A DNA stretch of 64,000 nt from Patiriisocius sp047731265 (GCF_047731265.1 NZ_CP159835.1:62001-126000), one strand, 5' to 3'. Counted from the stretch's first letter, positions 1-8,877 are shown. A program made the numbers and translations. Notes: generated by a model from the letters alone, not told the origin.

Positions 1-1
1 A

Positions 2-568
2 GAGGTAGCCCGCGGATACAAAAATGCAGGCGTCGCGTGTATGTCTGTCTTAACAGATGCATCATTCTTTGGAGGTTCTTTAGATGATTTACTATTGGTA
101 AAAGATACGGTTTCTCTCCCTATACTACGGAAAGATTTTATTATTGACACCTATCAAATAGCAGAAGCAAAAGCCTTCGGTGCCGACGCTATTTTATTAA
201 TTGCCGCCATTTTAACCGAAGACGAACTCAAAAAATATTCAGCTATTGCAAAAGAACTGGGATTGGATGTATTATTAGAAATTCACAATGAAACTGAATT
301 ACAAAAATCGTTGCATCCAACAATAGATATAATTGGCGTTAACAACCGAAACCTTAAAACGTTTAAAGTTTCTGTGAAAAATAGCGAGGATTTAGCTGCA
401 AAAATTCCCAGTCACTATCTAAAGATTTCTGAAAGTGGTATTCGCGATGTAGAAACTATTCAGCATTTAAAAACCTTTGGATATCAAGGATTTTTGATAG
501 GAGAAAACTTTATGAAAACCTCAAATCCTGGGGCAAGTGCAAAACAATTTATTGATCAATTATCATAA
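2..568 (+). CDS. trpC: Indole-3-glycerol phosphate synthase TrpC, 5' truncated by window edge
   Basis: This enzyme closes the indole ring, converting 1-(2-carboxyphenylamino)-1-deoxyribulose 5-phosphate to indole-3-glycerol phosphate in cytoplasmic tryptophan synthesis. The reading frame is open from base 2, and the residues before the first ATG (EVARGYKNAGVACMSVLTD) already match the family, so the ATG at 41 is internal and the gene starts left of the window. About 188 of the usual roughly 260 residues are visible. Family motifs seen are LRKDFIID, the phosphate-site GVNNRNL, and SESGI near the C-terminus, all part of a TIM barrel. The stop is 11 bases before trpF, so it belongs to the trp operon. 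Confidence 0.96.
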   Translation, partial: EVARGYKNAGVACMSVLTDASFFGGSLDDLLLVKDTVSLPILRKDFIIDTYQIAEAKAFGADAILLIAAILTEDELKKYSAIAKELGLDVLLEIHNETELQKSLHPTIDIIGVNNRNLKTFKVSVKNSEDLAAKIPSHYLKISESGIRDVETIQHLKTFGYQGFLIGENFMKTSNPGASAKQFIDQLS

Positions 569-579
569 TGAAAAATTAA

Positions 580-1263
580 ATGACAAACAAAAATAAAATA
601 GCACTTAAAGTCTGTGGCATGAAACACAATACTGCACAAGTAGGAGCATTGGAACCTGACTATTTGGGCTTTATTTTTTATGATAAAAGTCAACGAAATT
701 TTATAGAAGTAATACCTCCACTGCCAAAAGCAATTAAACGAGTTGGTGTTTTTGTAAACGCATCCATGGATTTTATACTTGAAAAAATAAAAAATCACAG
801 TCTCGACATTATTCAATTACACGGCGAAGAATCACCTGACTATTGTTCAACATTGAGAAAACAAATAGTGAACGCTATTAAAACCGATGTGCTTGGCGCA
901 ATCAAAGTTCCTGTAATGAGCGGAATCGAAGTGTGGAAAGTCTTTTCTGTTGGAACTGATTTTGATTTTTCAGTAGTTGTCATTTATGAAAACATCGTAG
1001 ATGCTTTTTTATTCGATACCAAAGGAGCAGAAAAAGGAGGCAACGGAATTGCTTTTGATTGGGGAATTCTAAAAAACTATCCATCACAAAAGCCATTCAT
1101 TTTAAGTGGCGGAATTTCGTTAAAAAATACGTCAGAAATAAAAAATATACTGGATACAAACCTTCCTTTACTAGCTATAGACGTAAACAGTAAATTTGAA
1201 ATTAAGCCAGGACTGAAAGACATTCCATCTTTAAAAAAATTAATAAAAACATTAAAAGCATAA
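580..1263 (+). CDS. trpF: Phosphoribosylanthranilate isomerase TrpF
   Basis: This TIM-barrel enzyme performs the Amadori rearrangement of N-(5-phosphoribosyl)anthranilate, the step before TrpC. The N-terminal LKVCGMK carries the catalytic cysteine. The YLGFIFYDKSQR segment, QLHGEE, the FLFDTKG motif with the catalytic aspartate, and the phosphate-binding FILSGGIS are all present. At 227 residues it is slightly longer than many homologues because of a stretch around residues 105-138 (VMSGIEVWKVFSV and following). It lies between trpC and trpB in the same direction with short gaps, so co-transcription is expected. The ATG at 580 is the only plausible start close to the motif KVCGMK. Confidence 0.95.
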   Translation: MTNKNKIALKVCGMKHNTAQVGALEPDYLGFIFYDKSQRNFIEVIPPLPKAIKRVGVFVNASMDFILEKIKNHSLDIIQLHGEESPDYCSTLRKQIVNAIKTDVLGAIKVPVMSGIEVWKVFSVGTDFDFSVVVIYENIVDAFLFDTKGAEKGGNGIAFDWGILKNYPSQKPFILSGGISLKNTSEIKNILDTNLPLLAIDVNSKFEIKPGLKDIPSLKKLIKTLKA

Positions 1264-1295
1264 ATCATATTGTCTAATACTAATAGCCAAAAAAC

Positions 1296-2477
1296 ATGAA
1301 CTACAACGTAAACGAAAAAGGATACTATGGGGAATTTGGCGGTGCTTATATTCCTGAGATGCTCTATCCAAATGTGGAAGAATTGAGAATAAACTATCTT
1401 CGGATTATGCAGTTGCCAAGTTTTAAAAAAGACTTTGACTCGCTGTTAAAAGAGTACGTAGGACGCCCTACTCCGCTCTATTTAGCAGAACGGTTTTCTG
1501 CTAAGTACAACACAAAAATATATCTTAAACGCGAAGATCTATGCCATACTGGTGCGCATAAAGTGAACAATACCGTTGGGCAAATATTAATGGCAAAACA
1601 CCTTAAAAAAACACGCATTATTGCTGAAACTGGTGCCGGACAACATGGCGTCGCAACCGCTACAGTTTGTGCCCTTATGGGCATTGAGTGCGTTGTTTAT
1701 ATGGGAGAAGTCGATATTAAACGACAAGCACCCAATGTTGCAAGAATGAAAATGCTTGGAGCTACAGTGGTTCCTGCTACCAGCGGAAGTAAAACCTTAA
1801 AAGACGCCACGAATGAAGCCATTCGAGATTGGATAAACAATCCTATAAACACTCATTATATTATTGGTAGCGTTGTGGGACCACACCCTTATCCAGATAT
1901 GGTAGCGCGTTTTCAAAGCGTGATTTCAGCAGAAATCAAACAACAGCTTTTAGAAAAAGAACAAAAAGAATCACCAGATTTTGTAGTGGCTTGCGTTGGA
2001 GGAGGCAGCAATGCAGCGGGAGCTTATTATCATTATTTAGAAGATGAAAATGTCGGGATTATAGCGGTTGAAGCTGCTGGAAAAGGAATACAAAGTGGAG
2101 AAAGTGCAGCAACGTCTGCTTTGGGAAAAACGGGTGTAATCCACGGTAGTAAAACGTTGTTAATGCAAACCAAAGATGGGCAAATAACCGAGCCTTATTC
2201 TATCTCGGCAGGATTGGATTATCCAGGTGTTGGACCTATGCACGCACATTTATTTACCAGTGGTCGTGGGGAGTTTCTTTCGGTAACCGATGCCGATGCA
2301 ATGGAAGCAGGCTTGAAACTATCACAACTAGAAGGGATAATTCCCGCGATCGAAACGAGCCATGCATTTGCCATTTTTGAAACTAGAAAATTTAAACCAG
2401 ATGATATTGTGGTAGTTAATTTAAGCGGTCGCGGCGATAAAGACCTTCAGACCTATATTGAATATTTCAATTTATAG
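1296..2477 (+). CDS. trpB: Tryptophan synthase beta subunit TrpB
   Basis: This is the PLP-dependent beta subunit, which condenses indole with serine to give tryptophan; it works as an alpha2-beta2 complex with TrpA. At 393 residues it has the normal length. The PLP lysine lies in HTGAHKVNN (Lys89), preceded by the conserved LKREDLCHTG. The phosphate-binding loop VGGGSNAAG and the ETGAGQHG motif are present. N-terminal GEFGGAYIPE is the usual start of the family and supports the chosen ATG. It follows trpF by 32 bases and precedes trpA by 51 bases in the same operon. Confidence 0.98.
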   Translation: MNYNVNEKGYYGEFGGAYIPEMLYPNVEELRINYLRIMQLPSFKKDFDSLLKEYVGRPTPLYLAERFSAKYNTKIYLKREDLCHTGAHKVNNTVGQILMAKHLKKTRIIAETGAGQHGVATATVCALMGIECVVYMGEVDIKRQAPNVARMKMLGATVVPATSGSKTLKDATNEAIRDWINNPINTHYIIGSVVGPHPYPDMVARFQSVISAEIKQQLLEKEQKESPDFVVACVGGGSNAAGAYYHYLEDENVGIIAVEAAGKGIQSGESAATSALGKTGVIHGSKTLLMQTKDGQITEPYSISAGLDYPGVGPMHAHLFTSGRGEFLSVTDADAMEAGLKLSQLEGIIPAIETSHAFAIFETRKFKPDDIVVVNLSGRGDKDLQTYIEYFNL

Positions 2478-2528
2478 TTTTAGTAAATAAACTAAATGAA
2501 CTTGCCCTAGGCATCAAATTAATTGTAA

Positions 2529-3296
2529 ATGAATAGAATCAACTACAAATTACAAGAAGATAAAAAACTGCTTTCCATCTATTTTAGCGCTGGCTATCCA
2601 AACCTTGAAGACACCATGCCAATTTTAGAATCTCTAGAAAATAGTGACGTAGATATGGTAGAAATTGGCTTGCCTTTTAGCGATCCATTAGCAGATGGTC
2701 CTACGATTCAAAAAAGCTCCACACAGGCTTTAAAAAACGGAATGACTACTGAAATTTTATTTGAGCAATTGAAGAACGTTCGAGAAACGGTTTCAATACC
2801 ATTAATTATTATGGGGTATTTTAACCCGATGCTTCAATATGGCGTAGACGCTTTTTGCAAAAAATGTGCATCCATAGGAATTGATGGTTTGATCATTCCT
2901 GATTTGCCCTTAGCAGAATACAATGAGCATTACCGAGATATTTTTGAAAAGTACAAGCTATCCAATATATTTCTAATAACACCACAAACCACAACAGAAC
3001 GTATCCATGAAATAGACACAAACTCTAATTCATTTATATATATGGTTTCTAGTGCAAGTGTTACAGGCTCAAAAAGTGGATTTGGGAAAGAACAAACTGA
3101 CTATTTCAAGCGAATTTCACATCTAGAACTCAAGCATCCGCAAATTGTGGGCTTTGGAATTAGTACTGCCGAAACCTTTAAGGCTGCTACCAAAGACGAA
3201 AAAGGAGCCATTATTGGAAGTGCTTTTATCAAAATGCTAAAACAAGAAGGACTAAAAGGGATTCCTAATTTTATAAGCAGTATTAGGACTGTTTAG
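2529..3296 (+). CDS. trpA: Tryptophan synthase alpha subunit TrpA
   Basis: TrpA cleaves indole-3-glycerol phosphate to indole and glyceraldehyde 3-phosphate, and the indole is channelled to TrpB. The catalytic glutamate lies in MVEIGLPFSDPLADGP (Glu45) with the second acid at Asp56. YFNPMLQYG and the phosphate loop VGFGIST are also present. The 255-residue length is normal for Bacteroidota. It is the last trp gene visible. The next gene on this strand is the small THX gene 76 bases downstream, and no clear terminator hairpin was seen between them. Confidence 0.97.
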   Translation: MNRINYKLQEDKKLLSIYFSAGYPNLEDTMPILESLENSDVDMVEIGLPFSDPLADGPTIQKSSTQALKNGMTTEILFEQLKNVRETVSIPLIIMGYFNPMLQYGVDAFCKKCASIGIDGLIIPDLPLAEYNEHYRDIFEKYKLSNIFLITPQTTTERIHEIDTNSNSFIYMVSSASVTGSKSGFGKEQTDYFKRISHLELKHPQIVGFGISTAETFKAATKDEKGAIIGSAFIKMLKQEGLKGIPNFISSIRTV

Positions 3297-3372
3297 CGAT
3301 AGTTTAATACCAAATTATGACTTATTAATATTTGAATAGGTATCTTAAGCTAAAATCTTAAAGATATAGAAA

Positions 3373-3501
3373 ATGGGTAAAGGAGATAAAAAGACAAAAC
3401 GAGGTAAAATTAACTTAGGTACTTCTGGAAAGTTAAGGCCTCGAAGAGGAAAATTTAAAGTTAAACCTAAGAACATAAAAGGTGCTTTAGACAAAAAATA
3501 A
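3373..3501 (+). CDS. 30S ribosomal protein THX family (42 aa)
   Basis: This is a 42-residue, very basic protein starting MGKGDKKTKRGKI and ending in ALDKK. Bacteroidota carry a family of tiny ribosomal proteins (bTHX-like, 30S subunit) with exactly this MGKGDKK-[ST]-[KR]-RGKI N-terminus followed by a G-[ST]-x-G-x-x-R-P-R region, and the sequence GTSGKLRPRR fits it. By family knowledge it would sit in the 30S head and stabilise rRNA packing. The gene is too short for routine ORF calling. It stands alone between trpA and the convergent UDG-like gene. Confidence 0.85.
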   Translation: MGKGDKKTKRGKINLGTSGKLRPRRGKFKVKPKNIKGALDKK

Positions 3502-3568
3502 TTTTATCAATCCCATACAATTAAAAACTTCCCTTCACGATTTGTGTTGGAGCGTTTTTATTTTGTGA

Positions 3569-4273
3569 TTAGATAAAAAAAGGAGTGTATTGTTCCACCC
3601 TAAAATCGATGGTGTTTTTATGCGGAAAATCTTGCTTCATTTTTTTATACGCCAACAAACTCCCAACAGCTCTATTTGCAGCTCCCGAGGGCGCTGTTAA
3701 CGAAACCGTCTTGATAATACGTTCTTTTTCATTCTTCACTCCTTTAATACGAGGTAAACAAAACGAATATACTCTTGGAACGATATCAGAAATTATAGTT
3801 AATTTGAGGTCGTAGTCCTTTAGCAACTTCCGAAAGAAATACTCGGGACCGTTTTTACTATTGCCCCCGGTGAATAATAAAGTAGCAACTTCTTCATTTT
3901 GCTGAATATATTCTAGTACATCTCTAAGTTCCACATCTTGCATTCCTATATCGCTAGCATCTACTTTTTGACGGTATGCGCTGTTTACGATGTCACAAAC
4001 ACCTATTTTTTGATTGATCAAAAAATCTTTACGTTGTTTGATGGCTTGATCTGTAGTATCATAATGCAAGCCTAAACTAAATATCGCATTTAGAATTGTC
4101 CATAATTGACCATCGCGGCTGCCGTAGCAAAAATTAACATCGCCTTCTTTTAAATCACCCGTTGTAAATCTGGGAGGCGGCAATGTGCCAACAATTAGTT
4201 TAGTCGCATTGGGTGGAATAAATGGAGGATATGGATGGGTATGGTGGAACATTTTTAATTCTGAATCCCGCAT
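3569..4273 (-). CDS. Uracil-DNA glycosylase family protein
   Basis: The protein of 234 residues resembles the TDG/Mug-like branch of the uracil-DNA glycosylase superfamily. LIVGTLPPP (motif 1 position), then the FCYGSRDGQLWTIL segment and GVCDIVNSAYR are visible, while the C-terminal region contains SLTAPSGAANRAVGS, like the Ser-Pro-S/N motif of UDG proteins. By inference it excises damaged bases or binds DNA; substrate is unknown. The start is uncertain: the eighth residue is also Met (MFHHTHPYPPF, near 4252) and is a more typical beginning. It converges with the THX gene and lies 21 bases downstream of yaaA on the same strand. Confidence 0.7.
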   Translation of the reverse strand: MRDSELKMFHHTHPYPPFIPPNATKLIVGTLPPPRFTTGDLKEGDVNFCYGSRDGQLWTILNAIFSLGLHYDTTDQAIKQRKDFLINQKIGVCDIVNSAYRQKVDASDIGMQDVELRDVLEYIQQNEEVATLLFTGGNSKNGPEYFFRKLLKDYDLKLTIISDIVPRVYSFCLPRIKGVKNEKERIIKTVSLTAPSGAANRAVGSLLAYKKMKQDFPHKNTIDFRVEQYTPFFI

Positions 4274-4294
4274 TTTAAATTCAGGATTATTCAG

Positions 4295-5062
4295 CTATCG
4301 TATAAAAACAGGTTCATTCTTCTTCTCTGTATATTCCTTGCTAAATGCGTAGCCATTATAATCAAAACCTTTTATATCATTTAAGCTTTTTGCGTTTGTA
4401 TCAATAACGTATCGCGTCATACTTCCGCGGGCTTTCTTAGCGAAGAATGAAATTATTTTCAGTTTCCCGTTTTTGAAATCTTTAAAAACTGGAGAAATAA
4501 CTTCTGTTTTCAAAAGTTTTGGCTTGATCACTTTAAAATATTCTTGACTCGCGAGATTCAGAAAAAGTTCGTCTTCTTCTAATTCAGCATTAATAGACTC
4601 GGTCACACTATCTCCCCAAAATTCATATAGATTTTTTTTAGGCCCCATTTTTAAATCGGTTCCCATTTCTAGGCGATAGGGTTGCATTAAATCTAACGGC
4701 TTTAAAATTCCGTAGAGCCCAGAAAGGATGCGCAATGTATTTTGCAATGTCTCTATTTTAGATTCAGGTATTGTATAGGCGTCCAAACCTGTATACACAT
4801 CTCCAGCAAAGGCATAGGCTGCCGGACGAGCGTTTTCTTTTGTAAAGGGAAGTTGAAACTCTTTATACCTTTGGTAATTAAGCATTGCTAATGCATCGCT
4901 AATGTGCATTAATTCTGAAATCGCTTTTTTCGATTTTCGTTCCAGTTTATTATTTAAGGTTTCTGCGGCTTCTAAAAATTGGGGCTGTGTTCCTCTATTG
5001 GTTGGTAACTCGGTTTTGTAATCTAAGGTCTTCGCAGGTGATACAACAATCTTCATATTCAT
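4295..5062 (-). CDS. yaaA: Peroxide stress protein YaaA (UPF0246/DUF328)
   Basis: YaaA-family proteins are cytoplasmic DNA-binding proteins that limit free iron and oxidative damage during peroxide stress. The N-terminal signature IVVSPAKTLDY and the C-terminal RYVIDTNAKSLNDIKGFDYNG region are diagnostic, as is LRILSGLYGILKPLDLMQPYRLE (residues about 89-112, here described by its key LSGLYG and MQPYRLEMG motifs). Length (255 aa) is normal. The third residue is also Met and could be the true start (MKIVVSPAK). It is followed closely by the UDG-like gene, so the two may form a small DNA-protection operon; that is inference. Confidence 0.92.
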   Translation of the reverse strand: MNMKIVVSPAKTLDYKTELPTNRGTQPQFLEAAETLNNKLERKSKKAISELMHISDALAMLNYQRYKEFQLPFTKENARPAAYAFAGDVYTGLDAYTIPESKIETLQNTLRILSGLYGILKPLDLMQPYRLEMGTDLKMGPKKNLYEFWGDSVTESINAELEEDELFLNLASQEYFKVIKPKLLKTEVISPVFKDFKNGKLKIISFFAKKARGSMTRYVIDTNAKSLNDIKGFDYNGYAFSKEYTEKKNEPVFIR

Positions 5063-5182
5063 TTTCCCGTTAAAGCGGAATTTTATTTAGGGTTCGTATT
5101 TCAGTATAAAAATAAGAAGTATCCTTGAGATCATTCTAACAATTCATACAAAGGTTTTATAGATATATAAAGGGTGCTGATA

Positions 5183-6274
5183 CTACTGCTCTGCATGTGT
5201 GGAGTATTTTTGCCATTTTTCAATACATTGCTGAATATCTTTTGGTATTGGCGATTCAAATTTCATAAACTCATTTGTAGTTGGATGTATAAACCCTAGC
5301 GTTCTTGCGTGCAGTGCTTGGCGTGGTAAAATTTTAAAACAATTATCTACAAACTGTTTGTACTTCGTAAAAGTGGTTCCTTTTAAAATAGCATCGCCAC
5401 CATAACGAGCATCATTAAAAAGTGTGTGTCCAATATGTTTCATATGCACACGTATTTGATGCGTACGACCGGTCTCTAATCTACAAGACACTAAAGTAAC
5501 ATACCCTAACTTTTCGAGTATTTTATAATGCGTCACTGCAGGTTTCCCTTTGTGCAAGTCGTCTTCATTTAGATACACCGTGTTTTGCAGTCTGTTTTTT
5601 GGATGCCTTCCAATGTGTCCTTCAATGGTTCCTTCGGTCTCCTCCATCGCTCCCCAAACCAATGCGACATATTCTCGCTCGGTCGTTTTATTAAAGAATT
5701 GTTTGGCCAAGTGTGTCATTGCGATATCCGTCTTAGCAACTACTAATAAACCACTGGTATCCTTATCTATTCTATGAACTAATCCTGGGCGGTTGGTGTT
5801 ATTAACCCCATTAATAATGGCAGGATTCGGTAAATTTTCAAAGTGATAAGCAAGCGCATTGATTAAGGTACCGCTATAATTCCCATGACCTGGATGCACT
5901 ACCATTCCAGGTTCTTTGTTTACTACAAGCACATCATCGTCTTCATACACAATATCTATGGGAAGATTCTCTGGCGTGAGTAACAATTCATAGGGTGGAT
6001 GCTCGAATAAAACAGTGATAACATCGTGCGGTTTCACTTTATAGCTCGATTTTACGGCTACATCATTAATATGGATATTACCGTCTTTTGCCGCTTTCTG
6101 AATTTTATTACGTGTAGCATTCTCTACTCTGTTCATCAAGTATTTATCCACTCGCAAAGGCTGCTGCCCCTTATCTGCTAGAAATCGGAAATGTTCGTAT
6201 AAATCGTCATTTCCATTTTCGTCTTTAACTTCAATATTTTTATTCTCCATTATAATTTTTTTCGTCTTCACCAT
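5183..6274 (-). CDS. RluA/RluD-family 23S rRNA pseudouridine synthase
   Basis: This enzyme isomerises uridine to pseudouridine in rRNA. An S4-like RNA-binding domain occupies about residues 38-90 (RVDKYLMNRVENATRNKIQKA region) and is followed by the catalytic domain with HRIDKDTSGLLV, where Asp170 is the catalytic residue. GRTHQIRVHMKHIGHTL is the conserved RluA-family segment. Of 363 residues, the first nine may not be translated: a Met at residue 9 (about 6250, MENKNIEV) gives an 11-base overlap with the PASTA gene instead of 35. RluD is the most similar E. coli relative, but the target positions cannot be read from the sequence. Confidence 0.93.
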   Translation of the reverse strand: MVKTKKIIMENKNIEVKDENGNDDLYEHFRFLADKGQQPLRVDKYLMNRVENATRNKIQKAAKDGNIHINDVAVKSSYKVKPHDVITVLFEHPPYELLLTPENLPIDIVYEDDDVLVVNKEPGMVVHPGHGNYSGTLINALAYHFENLPNPAIINGVNNTNRPGLVHRIDKDTSGLLVVAKTDIAMTHLAKQFFNKTTEREYVALVWGAMEETEGTIEGHIGRHPKNRLQNTVYLNEDDLHKGKPAVTHYKILEKLGYVTLVSCRLETGRTHQIRVHMKHIGHTLFNDARYGGDAILKGTTFTKYKQFVDNCFKILPRQALHARTLGFIHPTTNEFMKFESPIPKDIQQCIEKWQKYSTHAEQ

Positions 6275-6839
6275 CTATTTCTTGTACTCTGTTTAGGGAA
6301 CCATCTCCCACAATTAGATCTATAACCGAAGTTTTCTGAATAGATTCTCCAGGCTTAATTTGGGAACCTTTGTATCGCAATTCTAGTACTTGGTCACTAA
6401 TATGCGGGCGTTTGCTTATTTTACCAATCTTAAACCCTACTGCTAAAAGAGTAGGCTCTACTTGTCGCAATGTTCTTCCTAATACCTCAGGGATTTTAAT
6501 TTTTGCATATCCTGAAGGATTCAATGCCAAATAAATTTTGCGATCTTGCTTTACGAACTTCCCTGCTTTTGGCACTTGCTCAATAACCGAATATCTCGGA
6601 TAATCTGGATTATAATTCGCTGAATCCATAATTTCGTAGCGCAAATCTGCATCCTCCAGCGTCTCTTCCACGCTATCTAAGGTCATTTTACTTAGGTTAG
6701 GGACTTCAATTTGCTGCCCGTGATTTGTTGTGATTTTCAACCACCAAAGTAGTAAAAAAGTAAGCATTACCAGCACAGCCAAAGCGAACAATAACTGTTT
6801 TACAATTGCTTTTGAGAATAAAAATTTTATAAAAGCCAT
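6240..6839 (-). CDS. PASTA domain membrane protein
   Basis: This 199-residue protein has an N-terminal transmembrane helix (about residues 14-31, rich in Leu/Ala/Val and ending LLLWWL) followed by two PASTA domains facing the periplasm. The PASTA repeats begin with VPNLSKMTLDSVEETL and IPEVLGRTLRQVEP and end with the usual VIEQVPKAG and KPGESIQKTS motifs. PASTA domains are known to bind peptidoglycan fragments in penicillin-binding proteins and kinases; here no catalytic domain is attached. It overlaps the 5' end of the pseudouridine synthase gene and is divergent from ddl, a peptidoglycan gene, which suits a cell-wall role but does not prove it. Confidence 0.88.
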   Translation of the reverse strand: MAFIKFLFSKAIVKQLLFALAVLVMLTFLLLWWLKITTNHGQQIEVPNLSKMTLDSVEETLEDADLRYEIMDSANYNPDYPRYSVIEQVPKAGKFVKQDRKIYLALNPSGYAKIKIPEVLGRTLRQVEPTLLAVGFKIGKISKRPHISDQVLELRYKGSQIKPGESIQKTSVIDLIVGDGSLNRVQEIDGEDEKNYNGE

Positions 6840-6983
6840 AGTCGAAAATTAATTGACAAAAATATAAAACCAAATTTAGTATCTTTCTATGATAATGTAA
6901 TATTTTTGAATGGGTATAAATAACTTTAGATGTTCTTTATTTCAACTCATTTTTATCAAGTTTTAAGATACATATTTTTACAA

Positions 6984-7967
6984 ATGAAGAAAACAATTGT
7001 TGCAATAGCGATGGGAGGTTACTCCAGTGAATATGAAATTTCATTAAAGAGTGGAGGTGTCGTTTATAATGCACTTGACAAAACTAGCTATGAGGTGTAT
7101 GCTGTTCATCTAATTGCTGAAGGGTGGTACTATATTTTTGAAGATGGCAGCAAAGCGGAAGTAAACAAAGCAAACTTTGGATGCAATAGTAATGGAAAGA
7201 TGATTATTCCTGATGTAGTTTTCAATACTATTCACGGTAGTCCGGGAGAAGATGGCACGCTGGCCGCTTATTTAGAAATGTTAGGCATTCCGCAAACAAG
7301 CACGGGTTTTTATGAAGCCGCCTTGAGTTTTAACAAACGAGATTGCCTTTCAGTATTAAAAGCGTTTGGGATTCGTTGTGCAGCCTCGTTATATCTTAAT
7401 AAAACAGAAGAAATTAATATTAAAAAAATTATTGACCAAGTAGGATTACCCTGTTTCGTAAAACCGAATCGTGCAGGATCTAGTTTCGGAATAAGTAAAG
7501 TTTCAGAAATATCTCAACTAAAACCTGCCATTGAGGCTGCTTATAAAGAAGACAGTGAGCTACTCATTGAGGCTGCACTGGTAGGAACCGAAGTTTCCGT
7601 TGGCGTATATATTGATACTGGTATTTTAAAAGCCCTAGCGCCTACTGAAATTGTTTCGGAAAATGATTTCTTCGACTACGAAGCTAAATACCTAGGGAAA
7701 TCTCAAGAAATAACACCCGCAAGAATTTCAGAAACTGAAACCATCGCTGTACAAAAAGAAGCCATTAAAATCTATAAATCTCTAAACATGAAAGGTGTTA
7801 CCCGAAGTGACTTTATACTAGTAGAAGGAATTCCTTTCTTAATTGAAACCAATACAACACCTGGTTTGTCACAAGAAAGTATTATTCCGAAGCAAGTAAG
7901 ACACGCTAAAATAACACTTACCCATTTTTTTGGTTTGCTAATAGAAAATGCTTTGATAGAAAAATAG
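6984..7967 (+). CDS. ddl: D-alanine--D-alanine ligase Ddl
   Basis: Ddl makes the D-Ala-D-Ala dipeptide for peptidoglycan in the cytoplasm using ATP. I chose the ATG at 6984 (MKKTIVAIAMGGYSSEYEIS) because family members begin just before the AxxxGGxSxEYE motif; an upstream in-frame ATG at 6930 would add 18 residues without similarity. The resulting 327 residues fit. ATP-grasp motifs are visible: NTIHGSPGEDG, LPCFVKPNRAGSSFGISK, GTEVSVGVY, and the metal-binding IPFLIETNTTPGLS. It is divergent from the PASTA gene and followed 12 bases later by coaD. Confidence 0.96.
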   Translation: MKKTIVAIAMGGYSSEYEISLKSGGVVYNALDKTSYEVYAVHLIAEGWYYIFEDGSKAEVNKANFGCNSNGKMIIPDVVFNTIHGSPGEDGTLAAYLEMLGIPQTSTGFYEAALSFNKRDCLSVLKAFGIRCAASLYLNKTEEINIKKIIDQVGLPCFVKPNRAGSSFGISKVSEISQLKPAIEAAYKEDSELLIEAALVGTEVSVGVYIDTGILKALAPTEIVSENDFFDYEAKYLGKSQEITPARISETETIAVQKEAIKIYKSLNMKGVTRSDFILVEGIPFLIETNTTPGLSQESIIPKQVRHAKITLTHFFGLLIENALIEK

Positions 7968-7979
7968 TACTTTTAAAAA

Positions 7980-8432
7980 ATGAAACGAGCAGTTTTCCCA
8001 GGTTCCTTTGATCCAATAACCTTAGGACATTTAGATATTATAGAGCGTTCCCTACCGCTTTTTGACGAAATTATTATTGCAATAGGTGTTAATGCCACGA
8101 AGAAATATATGTTTTCTCTAGAAGAGCGCATGCAGTTTATTGGAGATACTTTTAGTAGTGAAAAGCGTATAAAAATAGCCTCATATACTGGCCTAACGGT
8201 TCAGTTTTGCAAAGAAATTAATGCTCGGTTTATCCTGCGTGGTTTAAGAAATACAAGCGATTTTAATTACGAGCAGCCCATTGCACAGACCAATTATAAA
8301 ATGGCAGGAATCGAAAGTATTTTTCTAATCGCTTCTCCAGAGGTCTCTAACATATCATCTTCTATAGTAAGAGACGTCATGAGAAACAATGGTGATTACG
8401 GCTTATTAGTTCCTAAGACGGTGAAGACGTAG
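7980..8432 (+). CDS. coaD: Pantetheine-phosphate adenylyltransferase CoaD
   Basis: CoaD transfers AMP to 4'-phosphopantetheine, the penultimate step of coenzyme A synthesis. The nucleotidyltransferase signature FPGSFDPITLGH (with TxGH ending at His17) is at the N-terminus, RGLRNTSDFNYE is the substrate-binding segment, and the C-terminal SSSIVRDVM motif (ISSTxxR type) closes the active site. Length (150 aa) is typical. It lies 12 bases after ddl, so the two are probably one transcript, ended by the hairpin at about 8460-8492. Confidence 0.97.
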   Translation: MKRAVFPGSFDPITLGHLDIIERSLPLFDEIIIAIGVNATKKYMFSLEERMQFIGDTFSSEKRIKIASYTGLTVQFCKEINARFILRGLRNTSDFNYEQPIAQTNYKMAGIESIFLIASPEVSNISSSIVRDVMRNNGDYGLLVPKTVKT

Positions 8433-8456
8433 TTTTGAATAGAACATATTAAGAAC

Positions 8457-8492
8457 AAAAAAAGCGCTCCTTTTTCAAGAAGCGCTTTTTTT
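8457..8492. terminator. Bidirectional intrinsic terminator between coaD and rpsT
   Basis: A hairpin with arms AAAAGCGCT (ending 8468) and AGCGCTTTTTT (8481-8492) has a 12-base loop, an A-run on the left and a T-run on the right. This can end transcription from both convergent genes, coaD (+) and rpsT (-). Confidence 0.85.
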
Positions 8493-8507
8493 GTTTAATC
8501 CTTTACG

Positions 8508-8759
8508 TTACAACGCAGCGACATGCTTTGTCATATTAGACTTTAGGTTAGCAGCTTTATTATCGTGAATAATATTTTTCTTCGCTAACTTGTCTATTAA
8601 ACCGCAAACAGATGGTAACATTTTTTCAGCTTCCTTCTTGTCTGCTAACTCTTGAAATTTCTTCATAGCATTACGAGCCGTTTTATGTTGATAACGGTTG
8701 CGTAAACGCTTTGCGTCATTACTTCTAATTCTCTTTAATGCTGACTTATGATTCGCCAT
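8508..8759 (-). CDS. rpsT: 30S ribosomal protein S20
   Basis: S20 is a primary 16S rRNA-binding protein of the small subunit. The protein starts MANHKSALKRIRSNDAKRLRN, the hallmark N-terminus, and is basic and alanine-rich throughout 83 residues, the normal length. It lies 26 bases downstream of the tRNA-Glu gene on the same strand, and only one promoter is visible, upstream of the tRNA. The two are therefore probably co-transcribed and separated by tRNA processing. Confidence 0.97.
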   Translation of the reverse strand: MANHKSALKRIRSNDAKRLRNRYQHKTARNAMKKFQELADKKEAEKMLPSVCGLIDKLAKKNIIHDNKAANLKSNMTKHVAAL

Positions 8760-8784
8760 AATTGTTTATATAATTAACTTTTTG

Positions 8785-8856
8785 TAGTCCGTAGGGGAAT
8801 CGAACCCCTGTTACCAGGATGAAAACCTGGCGTCCTAACCCCTAGACGAACGGACC
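8785..8856 (-). tRNA. tRNA-Glu (anticodon UUC)
   Basis: On the minus strand a 72-base cloverleaf can be drawn. The acceptor arm GGTCCGT pairs with ACGGACT (ending in a G1-U72 wobble) and the D-arm contains TAGGGGTTAGGAC. The anticodon stem CCAGG/CCTGG encloses the loop TTTTCAT with anticodon TTC, and the T-arm is AGGGGTTCGATTCCCCT. The discriminator base is A and no CCA is encoded. The anticodon reads GAA/GAG, so it is tRNA-Glu. It precedes rpsT. Confidence 0.96.
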
Positions 8857-8877
8857 ATTATTTTTTAAATGCGGATG

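Noticed and set aside
1..3300. Tryptophan leader attenuator
   Set aside because: The operon's 5' end is outside the window, so nothing can be said about its leader.
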